A DNA stretch of 8,603 nt, from NCBI GenBank assembly GCA_938002705.1, contig CALLAG010000403.1:1-8603 (forward strand), in the 5' to 3' direction. The stretch is from an uncultured Saprospiraceae bacterium. Its GTDB lineage: Bacteria > Bacteroidota > Bacteroidia > Chitinophagales > Saprospiraceae. Below the pieces are notes generated by a model. The model was given only the letters and a program-made list of their open reading frames with translations, had not been told where the DNA came from and searched no databases. The position numbers and the translations under genes are program-made. How positions within the stretch are numbered: position 1 is the stretch's first letter; the number at the start of each line of letters is the position of its first letter. Positions 1-5,733 of this stretch are shown piece after piece.

Positions 1-258
1 TGTGTTTGTAGCTTTGAATAAATAACCACAAATCATTCTATACTTGTTGTTTCCAACATTAAAAACTATTCTACTTTGCTTTAATTTTGGACAAGTGATT
101 AAATCACTATTCTGAAATGATAAGACTAAATCTTGAGGATATTTACAATTCTCAGCAAACTTTATTCTCCTCCTAAAGTCTTCAAATGCTTTAAGCATCA
201 TCTTATCTTTCTTACAAGTCAACAAGACATTTGACCACTTTATTATTCTAATTTTCAC
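1..258 (-). CDS. higB: HigB-family type II toxin (mRNA interferase), C-terminus cut by window edge
   Basis: The minus strand is open for 86 codons from a GTG at 258 to the edge with no stop. The translation begins VKIRIIKWSNVLL, continues through a basic helical region (FEDFRRRIKFAENC, about residues 25-38), a PQDLVLSF segment, and RIVFNVGNNKYRMICGY near residues 63-79. The last part matches the HigB hallmark 'R-x-V-F-N-I-x-G-N-x-Y-R', and the 'FKATNT' at the edge is where the family normally continues into an 'IRFxGTHxEYD'-type ending, so roughly 10-20 residues are missing. HigB toxins have the RelE fold and cleave mRNA in the ribosome. In higBA loci the toxin gene comes first, so the HTH antitoxin HigA is expected just beyond the left edge. 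The GTG start is chosen because it aligns with family N-termini; there is an in-frame TGA about 17 codons upstream and no ATG between. Codons are more AT-rich than in neighbouring genes, consistent with acquisition by transfer. Confidence 0.8.
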   Translation of the reverse strand, partial: MKIRIIKWSNVLLTCKKDKMMLKAFEDFRRRIKFAENCKYPQDLVLSFQNSDLITCPKLKQSRIVFNVGNNKYRMICGYLFKATNT

Positions 259-262
259 ACTA

Positions 263-293
263 TAAAGATAGCTAATCTTACTTAAATTGTCAA
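263..293 (-). promoter_or_regulatory. Candidate promoter of the higB-like gene
   Basis: On the minus strand a perfect TTGACA (293 to 288) is followed by a 17-base spacer and TATCTT (270 to 265), a sigma70-like arrangement. Read as a Bacteroidota promoter, the same place gives TTG and TATCTTTA, one mismatch from TAnnTTTG. Transcription would start around 256-259, at or next to the GTG start codon, so the message would be leaderless or the start codon assignment slightly wrong. Confidence 0.45.
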
Positions 294-324
294 CATATTG
301 TGAACTTCATTTATATTGCAGGTA

Positions 325-381
325 ACGGACGAATATGCAGATAGTTAGCAATCATATGGTATCGAAGCAACACTCGTCCGT
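325..381. repeat. 8-bp inverted repeat in a spacer between higB-like and J-protein genes
   Basis: ACGGACGA at 325-332 is the exact reverse complement of TCGTCCGT at 374-381, with 41 bases between the arms. The surrounding stretch, about 320-440, is richer in G+C than the toxin gene beside it. It lies downstream of the J-protein gene. There is no T-run after the structure in either direction, so it is not a typical intrinsic terminator. It might be a relic of a mobile element end or a structured 3' region; I do not recognise it. Confidence 0.3.
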
Positions 382-447
382 CCAAAGGTGGAAGCCTCGA
401 CAAACCAGGGTAGACTCGATGCATTATGCTTCATCCACGAAACATAA

Positions 448-1131
448 TCAATATAACCGTAATATCATCATGTACACCACTGCCACAAAAGCAAATATAC
501 TTAGCGTATATGTGATGGCTTTACTATGTGCTATTCTGTAGTAGATAGAAAATATGGCGATATCTTTTTTGATTTCTAAGAAGGCGTTTTGGATAATCTT
601 CAATATCCCCCAAGCAAGAAACACAACAAAAATGCATGTGCCAACGGCAATTATAATCCCTGTAGTCATTCCAGCCAGCACTTGCGTCGATGCTGACATT
701 ATGATAACGACCATAAGCGGTATCGCCAATAAATGTAAAATATATCGACTAAGAATATAGAGACATTCCTTAATAAGTAAGAGGGTCTTTATAGCTCCAC
801 CCTTAGATTGATGATACTTTGCGCTTCTCTTCTGTTGAGCTTTATTACGTCTTGATCGTGTACTCTCACGTGGTGGAACTACGGTCTGGTACGATTGCTC
901 GGCCGCTTGTTTTTCTTTTAATGCCTGCCATCTTGATAGATCATATCGAGCTCTGTTATTGCGATTACTTAGTGTATCATATGCTTCTGTGATAGCAATA
1001 AATACTGCTGCAGCCTTAGGATCACTATTTTTATCGGGGTGGTACTTAGTCGCTAGCAGCCGATAGTTTTTCTTTATCTCTGCTTTCGTTGCTTTTTGTT
1101 CGAGGCCCAGCAGGGCGTAATAGTCTTTCAT
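448..1131 (-). CDS. Membrane-anchored J-domain (DnaJ-like) co-chaperone
   Basis: This encodes 227 residues starting MKDYYALLGL. Residues 1-66 form a J domain: helix I (DYYALLGL), helix II (AEIKKNYRLLATKYHPDKN) with the HPD triad at residues 31-33 that stimulates Hsp70/DnaK ATPase, and the helix III sequence AYDTLSNRNNRARYD. A basic, Gln/Arg/Lys-rich linker follows (about 67-115), then three predicted membrane segments (about 130-153, 156-180 and 205-225). There is no Gly/Phe region, zinc finger or C-terminal substrate-binding domain, so it is a class C J-protein that would recruit DnaK to the membrane rather than the housekeeping DnaJ. A longer reading from an ATG at 1161 adds ten residues, but that ATG lies within the candidate -7 element, and the J domain starts right after the ATG at 1131, so the shorter start is preferred. 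The client is unknown; no dnaK or grpE is nearby. Confidence 0.85.
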   Translation of the reverse strand: MKDYYALLGLEQKATKAEIKKNYRLLATKYHPDKNSDPKAAAVFIAITEAYDTLSNRNNRARYDLSRWQALKEKQAAEQSYQTVVPPRESTRSRRNKAQQKRSAKYHQSKGGAIKTLLLIKECLYILSRYILHLLAIPLMVVIIMSASTQVLAGMTTGIIIAVGTCIFVVFLAWGILKIIQNAFLEIKKDIAIFSIYYRIAHSKAITYTLSIFAFVAVVYMMILRLY

Positions 1132-1158
1132 ATTTGGATACAAAAAAATTATAGACCA

Positions 1159-1166
1159 CAAACTTA
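1159..1166 (-). promoter_or_regulatory. Bacteroidota-type -7 element upstream of the J-protein gene
   Basis: The minus strand reads TAAGTTTG here, a perfect match to the Bacteroidota -7 consensus TAnnTTTG. It places a transcription start near 1153 and a leader of about 20 bases before the ATG at 1131. No convincing -33 TTG is seen at the expected distance, so the call rests on the -7 box and position. Confidence 0.5.
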
Positions 1167-1412
1167 CATATCTGTATTGTTAAAATCTGCTACTGGATTT
1201 TATTAATTATTACGAGGCGTAAAATTATGCTTAGGGAATCCAACCTACCGAAGGGCAAGCCTGTCATCCTGTAGTGGACATCTTCTGCTGGATATTAAAA
1301 ATGTAGATAAGGTACTTTGTAGGCATCACCCACATACCATACACTGTATCCTATAATTTACTTTTACATTACGCTTTTCATGATACGGAGTTAATGAGTA
1401 CCTTTATAATCG

Positions 1413-2168
1413 ATGACTATATCTTATTTTTCTTTGTATGAAATTTCTTCTAAAGCTCGCTTAGTTATTATAATTATGTTAATCATTACACTACAATCTT
1501 GTAGCTCTAATGATAAAACCCAAACTCATGAGACCACGGTCATGCAGCTTGATACTACGACTGTATCAGAACCTACGGATAGCATACCGTCTTCTGACTT
1601 AGTGATCATCACGGACTATGACACTACCCTATGGACAGAGATACTGCCCTCTCCCACTCTACTCATAGATCTCAAGTATGCGAGAACGGACAACTTCACT
1701 GATAAGCAGATCTATGATTGTGATCGGTGTTTTCTACGGCCGCATGTCGCTGATGCACTGGATGATTTTCATAATCATCTACAAGAAAAATACAAGCTCG
1801 GCATCGTCCTATATGATTGCTACCGTCCACGACCCTACCAGCAGAAGCTGTGGGACATCGTCCCTGATAGGCGATACGTTACGCCGCCATCTAAGGGCTC
1901 TATGCATAACAGAGGTATGGCTATAGACATCGGGTTAGTAGACATCACAGGTAATATATTGGATATGGGCAGTGCATTTGATCATTTTGGACCAAAGTCC
2001 TTTCATAGTGCCACTGATATTTCTACTGCGGCAATTGCTAATCGTAAGTTGATGAAGTCAGAGTTGCTTCGTTTTGGATTCAAGGGTATTACTTCTGAGT
2101 GGTGGCATTATTCTTACCGTAAGGAAGTAATGCCGCTTAGTGATTGGGTGTGGGAATGCGATTTTTAG
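1413..2168 (+). CDS. VanX/DdpX-like zinc D-Ala-D-Ala dipeptidase, predicted lipoprotein
   Basis: The 251-residue product belongs to the M15D family, which hydrolyses D-Ala-D-Ala dipeptide using one zinc ion. The catalytic set is visible: YRP with Arg138 (equivalent to the substrate-stabilising Arg71 of VanX), SMHNRGMAID giving zinc ligands His165 and Asp172, and EWWHY giving catalytic Glu229 and zinc ligand His232. The His-to-Asp (7) and Glu-to-His (3) spacings equal those of VanX. The N-terminus has Lys/Arg at 14 and 16, a hydrophobic stretch (17-27) and LQSC with Cys30, a probable lipobox, followed by a Ser/Thr-rich tether (31-62). It is thus likely membrane-attached outside the cytoplasm, unlike cytoplasmic VanX, pointing to cell-wall dipeptide scavenging or turnover rather than vancomycin resistance. 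No vanH, vanA or vanRS is present. Start: the next in-frame ATG, at 1476, would leave too short a signal. The 251-base gap upstream (1162-1412) holds a weak TACCTTTA at 1399 and no recognised gene. Confidence 0.88.
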   Translation: MTISYFSLYEISSKARLVIIIMLIITLQSCSSNDKTQTHETTVMQLDTTTVSEPTDSIPSSDLVIITDYDTTLWTEILPSPTLLIDLKYARTDNFTDKQIYDCDRCFLRPHVADALDDFHNHLQEKYKLGIVLYDCYRPRPYQQKLWDIVPDRRYVTPPSKGSMHNRGMAIDIGLVDITGNILDMGSAFDHFGPKSFHSATDISTAAIANRKLMKSELLRFGFKGITSEWWHYSYRKEVMPLSDWVWECDF

Positions 2169-2320
2169 CTACTATTTTTTAATTATTAGTTGGCGTGAGA
2201 TATTTGAGTTAGAGGTATGTGTGAGGAAAGTTGTTAGTTGGGATCGATGGCACCTATCATATGAGATGATGATTTTTTTATTTCTCAATTAGAAAACTGG
2301 ATTATTAAATTTATATGTTA

Positions 2321-2328
2321 TAGCTTTG
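2321..2328 (+). promoter_or_regulatory. Bacteroidota-type -7 element ahead of the leader ORF
   Basis: TAGCTTTG is a perfect match to TAnnTTTG. About 20 bases upstream lies ACTGG, a poor -33 candidate. A start near 2333 would give a leader RNA of about 170 bases carrying the 20-codon ORF and the terminator before the ATP-grasp gene. The rest of the 338-base gap between the dipeptidase and ligase genes (2169-2320) shows only a weak ATCAT/ATGAT hairpin followed by a T-run near 2257-2279, a possible weak terminator for the dipeptidase gene. Confidence 0.5.
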
Positions 2329-2370
2329 ATTTATAATTAAGAAAGTGAAAAACTTATTCCTTAACATATT

Positions 2371-2433
2371 ATGTACTTGTTGTTGCTACTGTTGTTGCGA
2401 CCGTGTCATGCGTGTGAGGAATTGATTTTATAA
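2371..2433 (+). CDS. Candidate leader peptide of an attenuator (Leu7 followed by RPCHAC)
   Basis: A 20-codon ORF begins ATG TAC, then has seven consecutive Leu codons (five TTG, one CTA, one CTG; 2377-2397), then Arg-Pro-Cys-His-Ala-Cys-Glu-Glu-Leu-Ile-Leu and TAA. Nine of 20 residues are Leu, and the two Cys codons (TGT) lie at 2404 and 2413. It sits 43 bases after a -7 box and ends 20 bases before a strong terminator hairpin that itself precedes the ligase gene. That order (promoter, short ORF with a run of one amino acid, terminator, structural gene) is the layout of ribosome-mediated transcription attenuators. There is no Shine-Dalgarno sequence, which is normal in this phylum. What is sensed is open: leucine from the run, or cysteine/histidine from the later codons. 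No homologue was searched, so chance occurrence is possible. Confidence 0.5.
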   Translation: MYLLLLLLLRPCHACEELIL

Positions 2434-2453
2434 GAAATATATCTAATTTATAT

Positions 2454-2486
2454 AAAAGCCTTCCCACATCGGGAAGGCTTTTTTTT
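2454..2486 (+). terminator. Strong intrinsic terminator in the leader of the ATP-grasp gene
   Basis: AAAAGCCTTCCC (2454-2465) pairs perfectly over 12 bp with GGGAAGGCTTTT (2471-2482) around an ACATC loop, and the T-run spans 2479-2486. It ends only 20 bases before the ligase ATG, so it either closes the upstream transcript or acts as a conditional attenuator. A weak competing pairing is possible: GGAA and TTTT within GAGGAATTGATTTTA (2416-2430) could pair with TTCC and AAAA of the terminator's 5' arm. Confidence 0.9.
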
Positions 2487-2506
2487 GTTAAAAAAAATCA
2501 TATAAG

Positions 2507-3463
2507 ATGGACAAAATATACGTCATACACGAAAACGAGACTTGGTTAAAGCCACTGCGAGCTGCATTCGATAAGCTCAATCTACCCTACGAAGAATGGA
2601 ATATCGATAAGATGACATTAGACCTGCAGGCCATACCGCCTCAAGGCATTTTCTATAATAGAATGAGTGCTTCTGCACATACTCGTGAGCATAGATATGC
2701 TCCAGAAATAACGAACAATCTACTGGCATGGCTACATCGCCACAATAGAACTGTAATCAACGGATGGAGAGCTCTACAACTGGAAGTGAGAAAATCAGAA
2801 CAGTATATGGCATTACAAGAACATGGCATCAAACATCCCAAAACATTAATAGCCAATGACGTAAGTCTACTACCTCAAGCCGCAGAAAGCCTTAATCAAT
2901 ATCCATTTATCATAAAGCCTAACAGAGGAGGCAAAGGCACAGGGGTACAATTATTCTACTCCCAAGAAAGTCTCAATAGTGCCATAGCATCTGGTGATAT
3001 AGGAGAGAGTCTCGATGGCATATGGCTTATCCAGGAATATATCAAGCCAGTAGACGGTCGTATAACGAGAGTCGAGTTCGTCGGTGGAGAATTCTTATAT
3101 GCAGTAAGTATCGATTCCAGTAACGGATTTCAGCTATGCCCTGCGGATAGCTGCCAAGTAGGCGATGCATTCTGCCCAGTGTCACAATCAGGCAACTCAT
3201 CTAAGTTCTTAATCATAGATAACTACGAGAATAATGACATCCCTAAGTACAGCAAATTCTTAGAGAAAAACGACATCGGCGTCGGTGCCATAGAATATGC
3301 TGAAGACGCTACTGGCACCAAGTATGTCTATGATGTCAACACAAATACAAATTACAATGCCGCAGCAGAAAGTCTCTCAGATAAGAATAGACAAGGTATG
3401 TACGAGATCGCCAGACATCTGGGGCAACAGTTACAAGCAATTAAGAAACTAAAAAGAGCTTAA
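2507..3463 (+). CDS. ATP-grasp ligase, RimK/glutathione-synthetase-like
   Basis: The 318-residue protein has the ATP-grasp layout: an N-terminal alpha/beta domain (about 1-85, beginning IYVIHEN), the linker INGWRALQLEVRKSEQYMAL (85-104), a hinge and glycine-rich loop FIIKPNRGGKGTGV (134-147) with Lys137 placed to bind ATP, the adenine-contacting IQEYI (175-179), Arg185/Arg188, and a metal-binding end YVYDVNTN (273-280) in which Asp276 and Asn278 replace the usual E-x-N. Such enzymes activate a carboxylate as acyl phosphate and join it to an amine, typically making a peptide-like bond; known relatives add glutamate to proteins or peptides or build glutathione-like compounds. The substrate cannot be read from sequence. 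It is cytoplasmic. The gene is preceded by a terminator hairpin and a Leu-rich short ORF that may control it. The van-type Ddl ligase is a different ATP-grasp branch, so adjacency to the VanX-like gene should not be read as a resistance cassette. Confidence 0.8.
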   Translation: MDKIYVIHENETWLKPLRAAFDKLNLPYEEWNIDKMTLDLQAIPPQGIFYNRMSASAHTREHRYAPEITNNLLAWLHRHNRTVINGWRALQLEVRKSEQYMALQEHGIKHPKTLIANDVSLLPQAAESLNQYPFIIKPNRGGKGTGVQLFYSQESLNSAIASGDIGESLDGIWLIQEYIKPVDGRITRVEFVGGEFLYAVSIDSSNGFQLCPADSCQVGDAFCPVSQSGNSSKFLIIDNYENNDIPKYSKFLEKNDIGVGAIEYAEDATGTKYVYDVNTNTNYNAAAESLSDKNRQGMYEIARHLGQQLQAIKKLKRA

Positions 3464-3498
3464 TGAGAAACTTATAGATTAAAAGGTTAGCCGCTCTA

Positions 3499-4176
3499 CT
3501 ATAAGTACTTCTTAATATTAGCCAGATCTTGTTTGATTTGATTGACTACTATATTGTAGGCTAAGTAGAAACCATCTTTGGTTGCAGTGACTTTATCAGC
3601 TGCTTTATTGATGTTTGTTTTTTTGGCTTCAAGTTTCTTTTTCTCGGCTTCTATTTCTGCTTTGAGTTGTTCTATACGCTGGGTCTTTTCTTTGATGCTT
3701 TTGTCTAATGTCTGAATCTCAGTATTTTGGGCATTGACCCGAGCATTGGTTTGATTCTGGAATGCTTCTAAGAATTTTCTTTCTTCTTCGTTTAAGACTT
3801 TTAAGTAGAGATTAGCACTAGATTGGAGTATCGCTGGTGTCGCCCCCATCGTTGTCGCCATAGCCATAGCTGACTTATACCTTGTACCCTCATCCATCTG
3901 TACAGAGCTTAAGTTCTGCAGGGCTTGCTTATATTCGAGATAATCGAATCCTTGTACATTATTCTTCTCTATCGCTCCGAGGAGCATATTGACGAATTTC
4001 TCATCAGGCTGTCCTGATGTGGGAGGTGTATAGGGTTTCTGACTGGTACTCTGTTGTGGTGCTGTCTTATTAGGAGTAGGCGACTTAGCGCTTTGCTGTT
4101 TAGCATTTGCTTTAGGATCGTCCTTCTTGGCAGTACCATCGTCTTCTATGAATATTGACTTAAGCTTATCGAACAT
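3499..4176 (-). CDS. Coiled-coil protein of unknown function
   Basis: I do not recognise this 225-residue protein. It has a short N-terminal helix (MFDKLKSIF), a low-complexity linker rich in Lys, Pro, Thr, Ser and Gln (about 15-57), a folded helical part (58-130, with a Met/Ala-rich AMAMATTMGATPA stretch at 103-115), then a long charged coiled coil (about 150-196, with EIQTLDKSIKEKTQRIEQLK-type heptads) and a C-terminal helix ending LANIKKYL. No signal peptide or membrane segment is seen, so it is probably a cytoplasmic oligomer or scaffold. It converges on the ATP-grasp gene with only 35 bases between the stop codons and no clear terminator there, so transcripts may overlap. The ATG at 4176 lies just behind a good -7 box, supporting the start. 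Confidence 0.7.
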   Translation of the reverse strand: MFDKLKSIFIEDDGTAKKDDPKANAKQQSAKSPTPNKTAPQQSTSQKPYTPPTSGQPDEKFVNMLLGAIEKNNVQGFDYLEYKQALQNLSSVQMDEGTRYKSAMAMATTMGATPAILQSSANLYLKVLNEEERKFLEAFQNQTNARVNAQNTEIQTLDKSIKEKTQRIEQLKAEIEAEKKKLEAKKTNINKAADKVTATKDGFYLAYNIVVNQIKQDLANIKKYL

Positions 4177-4201
4177 TATCTATGATGTATTTTTTGTATG
4201 A

Positions 4202-4209
4202 CAAAGATA
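4202..4209 (-). promoter_or_regulatory. Bacteroidota-type -7 element of the coiled-coil protein gene
   Basis: The minus strand reads TATCTTTG, a perfect TAnnTTTG match, 25 bases upstream of the ATG at 4176. A transcription start around 4196 would give a leader of about 20 bases. No TTG is seen at the usual -33 distance. Confidence 0.5.
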
Positions 4210-4407
4210 TTGATTTTAACGAATAGCGGCTTTAAGAACTCATTCTGATTAATAATGGCATTTCATTGTACGGGATATTGATACAAAAGCGCTTATCATA
4301 AGTGGAAAGAACCATACACTTAATGACTTCTGAGTCTAGCCTGAGCATAGCTTACTGTGCCTACAGGAGGTGGTGACTAACGACATTCGTTCCTTATTAG
4401 TGGATTC

Positions 4408-4455
4408 GTGGTGTATATCATACCACTTGTGTCCCCAAATTAGCTATTTTCGGGG
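4408..4455 (+). promoter_or_regulatory. Two consecutive hairpins just upstream of the arginine deiminase gene
   Basis: The first hairpin pairs 4408-4414 with 4420-4426 (GTGGTGT/ACACCAC-type, one G-U pair, 5-base loop). The second pairs CCCCAAA (4433-4439) with TTTCGGGG (4448-4455) with one bulged C. Neither is followed by a T-run, so they are not intrinsic terminators. If transcribed they would form a structured 5' leader ending about 20 bases before the ATG at 4477, or the first may be a dyad operator. No TAnnTTTG box was found in this 300-base divergent gap for the plus strand; TATTTTCG at 4445 is one mismatch away. Confidence 0.3.
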
Positions 4456-4476
4456 CTCTAATTAGAATGTAATACT

Positions 4477-5733
4477 ATGATCCTTGTAGATACTGAAATC
4501 AATGACTTACTCAAAGTAATCGTCCATAGCCCAGACTCTGGGATAGGCCGTATAACACCTAAGCGAGCTGAAGAATTACTCTTTGATGATATCGTCTATC
4601 TGCCCAAAATGGTAGAAGAACATGATACTTTCAGGCATGTATTAGAGGCCTTCTTAGGTTCAGATAATGTGATAGAGATCCAAGATCTACTGGAGGAAGC
4701 CCTCAAGCATAGTCCAGAGCTCAAAGACGAGTTGCTTAAGATTATTATAGATGATGAAGAATTGCCCGAAGCGACTCTATCTACTATATCAGATCTACCC
4801 CATGATGAGTTAGCTAATGTCTTGGTTACAGGATATCTAAGAAAGGAGGATCATATCTTATTTGACCCTATCCCTAATTTTATATTTACAAGAGATATCG
4901 CGGTAGCGGTCAAGGATCATATCATCATCACTAAAGCAAACAAAGTCGCCAGACAGAGAGAGAACTTTCTGACACGATTTATATTTGCTGCTCATCCTCT
5001 CTTTAAGGATCAGAAGCAGAAGTTAATTAATCTCAATAATGTAGAATTATTTCCGCCATCACGCAAAGGAGAACGTGTCTCTATAGAAGGGGGTGACATT
5101 ATGATGATAGAGAAGGACTACCTACTCATAGGCTGTAGTGAGCGTACCACTAATCATGCATTTAATTCTATCAAGAAGTATCTTCTCGACAATAAGATAA
5201 TCAAGAACGTCGTCCAGATTAATATACCTCCTGACAGATCATTTATGCATATCGATACTTTATTTACACGTGTAAGTAAGGATGATGTCGTATGCTATAA
5301 GCCTATCATCTATGATGGTCTCGGTTCTAATGTACTTGTCTATAATGAAGGTGGACTCAAAAGTACGTATGGATCTGTCAAAGACTTCTTCGTCAGTGAG
5401 ATCAATCCTGATATGAACTTTATATTCTCAGGTATGGGGGAGACGCCATATCAGGAACGAGAACAATGGACGGATGGATGTAACCTCGTCTGTGTCAAGC
5501 CAGGAGTAGGTATCACTTATGATAGAAATATCATGACAGCTAAGGCATTTGAAAAAGCAGGTTATAGCGTTATCCACGCAGAAGAATTTCTAAATAAGCA
5601 GAAAAGCGATAGCGCTTATGCCGCTAATCTAACTAATACTATTATCGCAATACCATCAGGAGAGCTATCCAGAGCTAGAGGAGGTAGCCACTGCATGACT
5701 TGCCCAATATTAAGAACTGTAGCCAATGTATAA
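4477..5733 (+). CDS. arcA: Arginine deiminase-like amidinohydrolase
   Basis: The 418-residue product matches arginine deiminase, which converts L-arginine to L-citrulline and ammonia in the cytoplasm, using the guanidino-modifying (pentein) fold. Catalytic motifs are in order: LLKVIVHSPDSGIGRITP near the N-terminus (11-28), NFIFTRD with Asp140, IEGGD with Glu204, FMHIDT with His258 and Asp260, and GGSHCMTCP with nucleophile Cys406. These correspond to Asp166, Glu224, His278, Asp280 and Cys406 of the Pseudomonas enzyme, and the length is equal to it, so the enzyme should be active. The region between 60 and 110 is acidic and helical, as in the inserted helical domain of bacterial ADIs. No ornithine carbamoyltransferase, carbamate kinase or arginine/ornithine antiporter is next to it, so use in energy-yielding arginine fermentation is doubtful. 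It overlaps the following thioesterase gene by 8 bases, suggesting an operon and translational coupling. Confidence 0.88.
   Translation: MILVDTEINDLLKVIVHSPDSGIGRITPKRAEELLFDDIVYLPKMVEEHDTFRHVLEAFLGSDNVIEIQDLLEEALKHSPELKDELLKIIIDDEELPEATLSTISDLPHDELANVLVTGYLRKEDHILFDPIPNFIFTRDIAVAVKDHIIITKANKVARQRENFLTRFIFAAHPLFKDQKQKLINLNNVELFPPSRKGERVSIEGGDIMMIEKDYLLIGCSERTTNHAFNSIKKYLLDNKIIKNVVQINIPPDRSFMHIDTLFTRVSKDDVVCYKPIIYDGLGSNVLVYNEGGLKSTYGSVKDFFVSEINPDMNFIFSGMGETPYQEREQWTDGCNLVCVKPGVGITYDRNIMTAKAFEKAGYSVIHAEEFLNKQKSDSAYAANLTNTIIAIPSGELSRARGGSHCMTCPILRTVANV

Noticed and set aside
345..434. Minus-strand 29-codon ORF (MKHNASSLPWF...) after the J-protein gene
   Set aside because: No promoter, no similarity recognised, and it is short enough to arise by chance; kept only as part of the unexplained spacer.
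335..541. Plus-strand 68-codon frame overlapping the end of the J-protein gene
   Set aside because: It lies partly antisense to the J-protein gene, its translation has no domain-like character, and no promoter precedes it.
554..760. Plus-strand 68-codon frame
   Set aside because: Antisense shadow of the membrane-segment part of the J-protein gene.
1200..1310. Possible structured RNA or gene relic in the gap before the dipeptidase gene
   Set aside because: No tRNA-like fold, no strong stem and no open frame longer than about 25 codons.
1678..1926. Plus-strand 82-codon frame
   Set aside because: Lies inside the dipeptidase gene in another frame; the dipeptidase frame has all catalytic motifs.
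2219..2421. 10-base direct repeat GTGTGAGGAA at 2219-2228 and 2412-2421
   Set aside because: Two copies only, with no similar flanks; likely chance.
2653..2856. Minus-strand 67-codon frame
   Set aside because: Antisense shadow of the ATP-grasp gene.
1413..3463. Glycopeptide resistance (van) cassette
   Set aside because: The VanX-like protein has a lipoprotein signal, the ligase is RimK/glutathione-synthetase-like rather than Ddl/VanA-like, and no vanH, vanR or vanS is present.
4362..4462. Short ORF from a GTG after AGGAGG at about 4361-4368
   Set aside because: The spacing between AGGAGG and the GTG is too short, Shine-Dalgarno use is rare in this phylum, and the frame overlaps the two hairpins.
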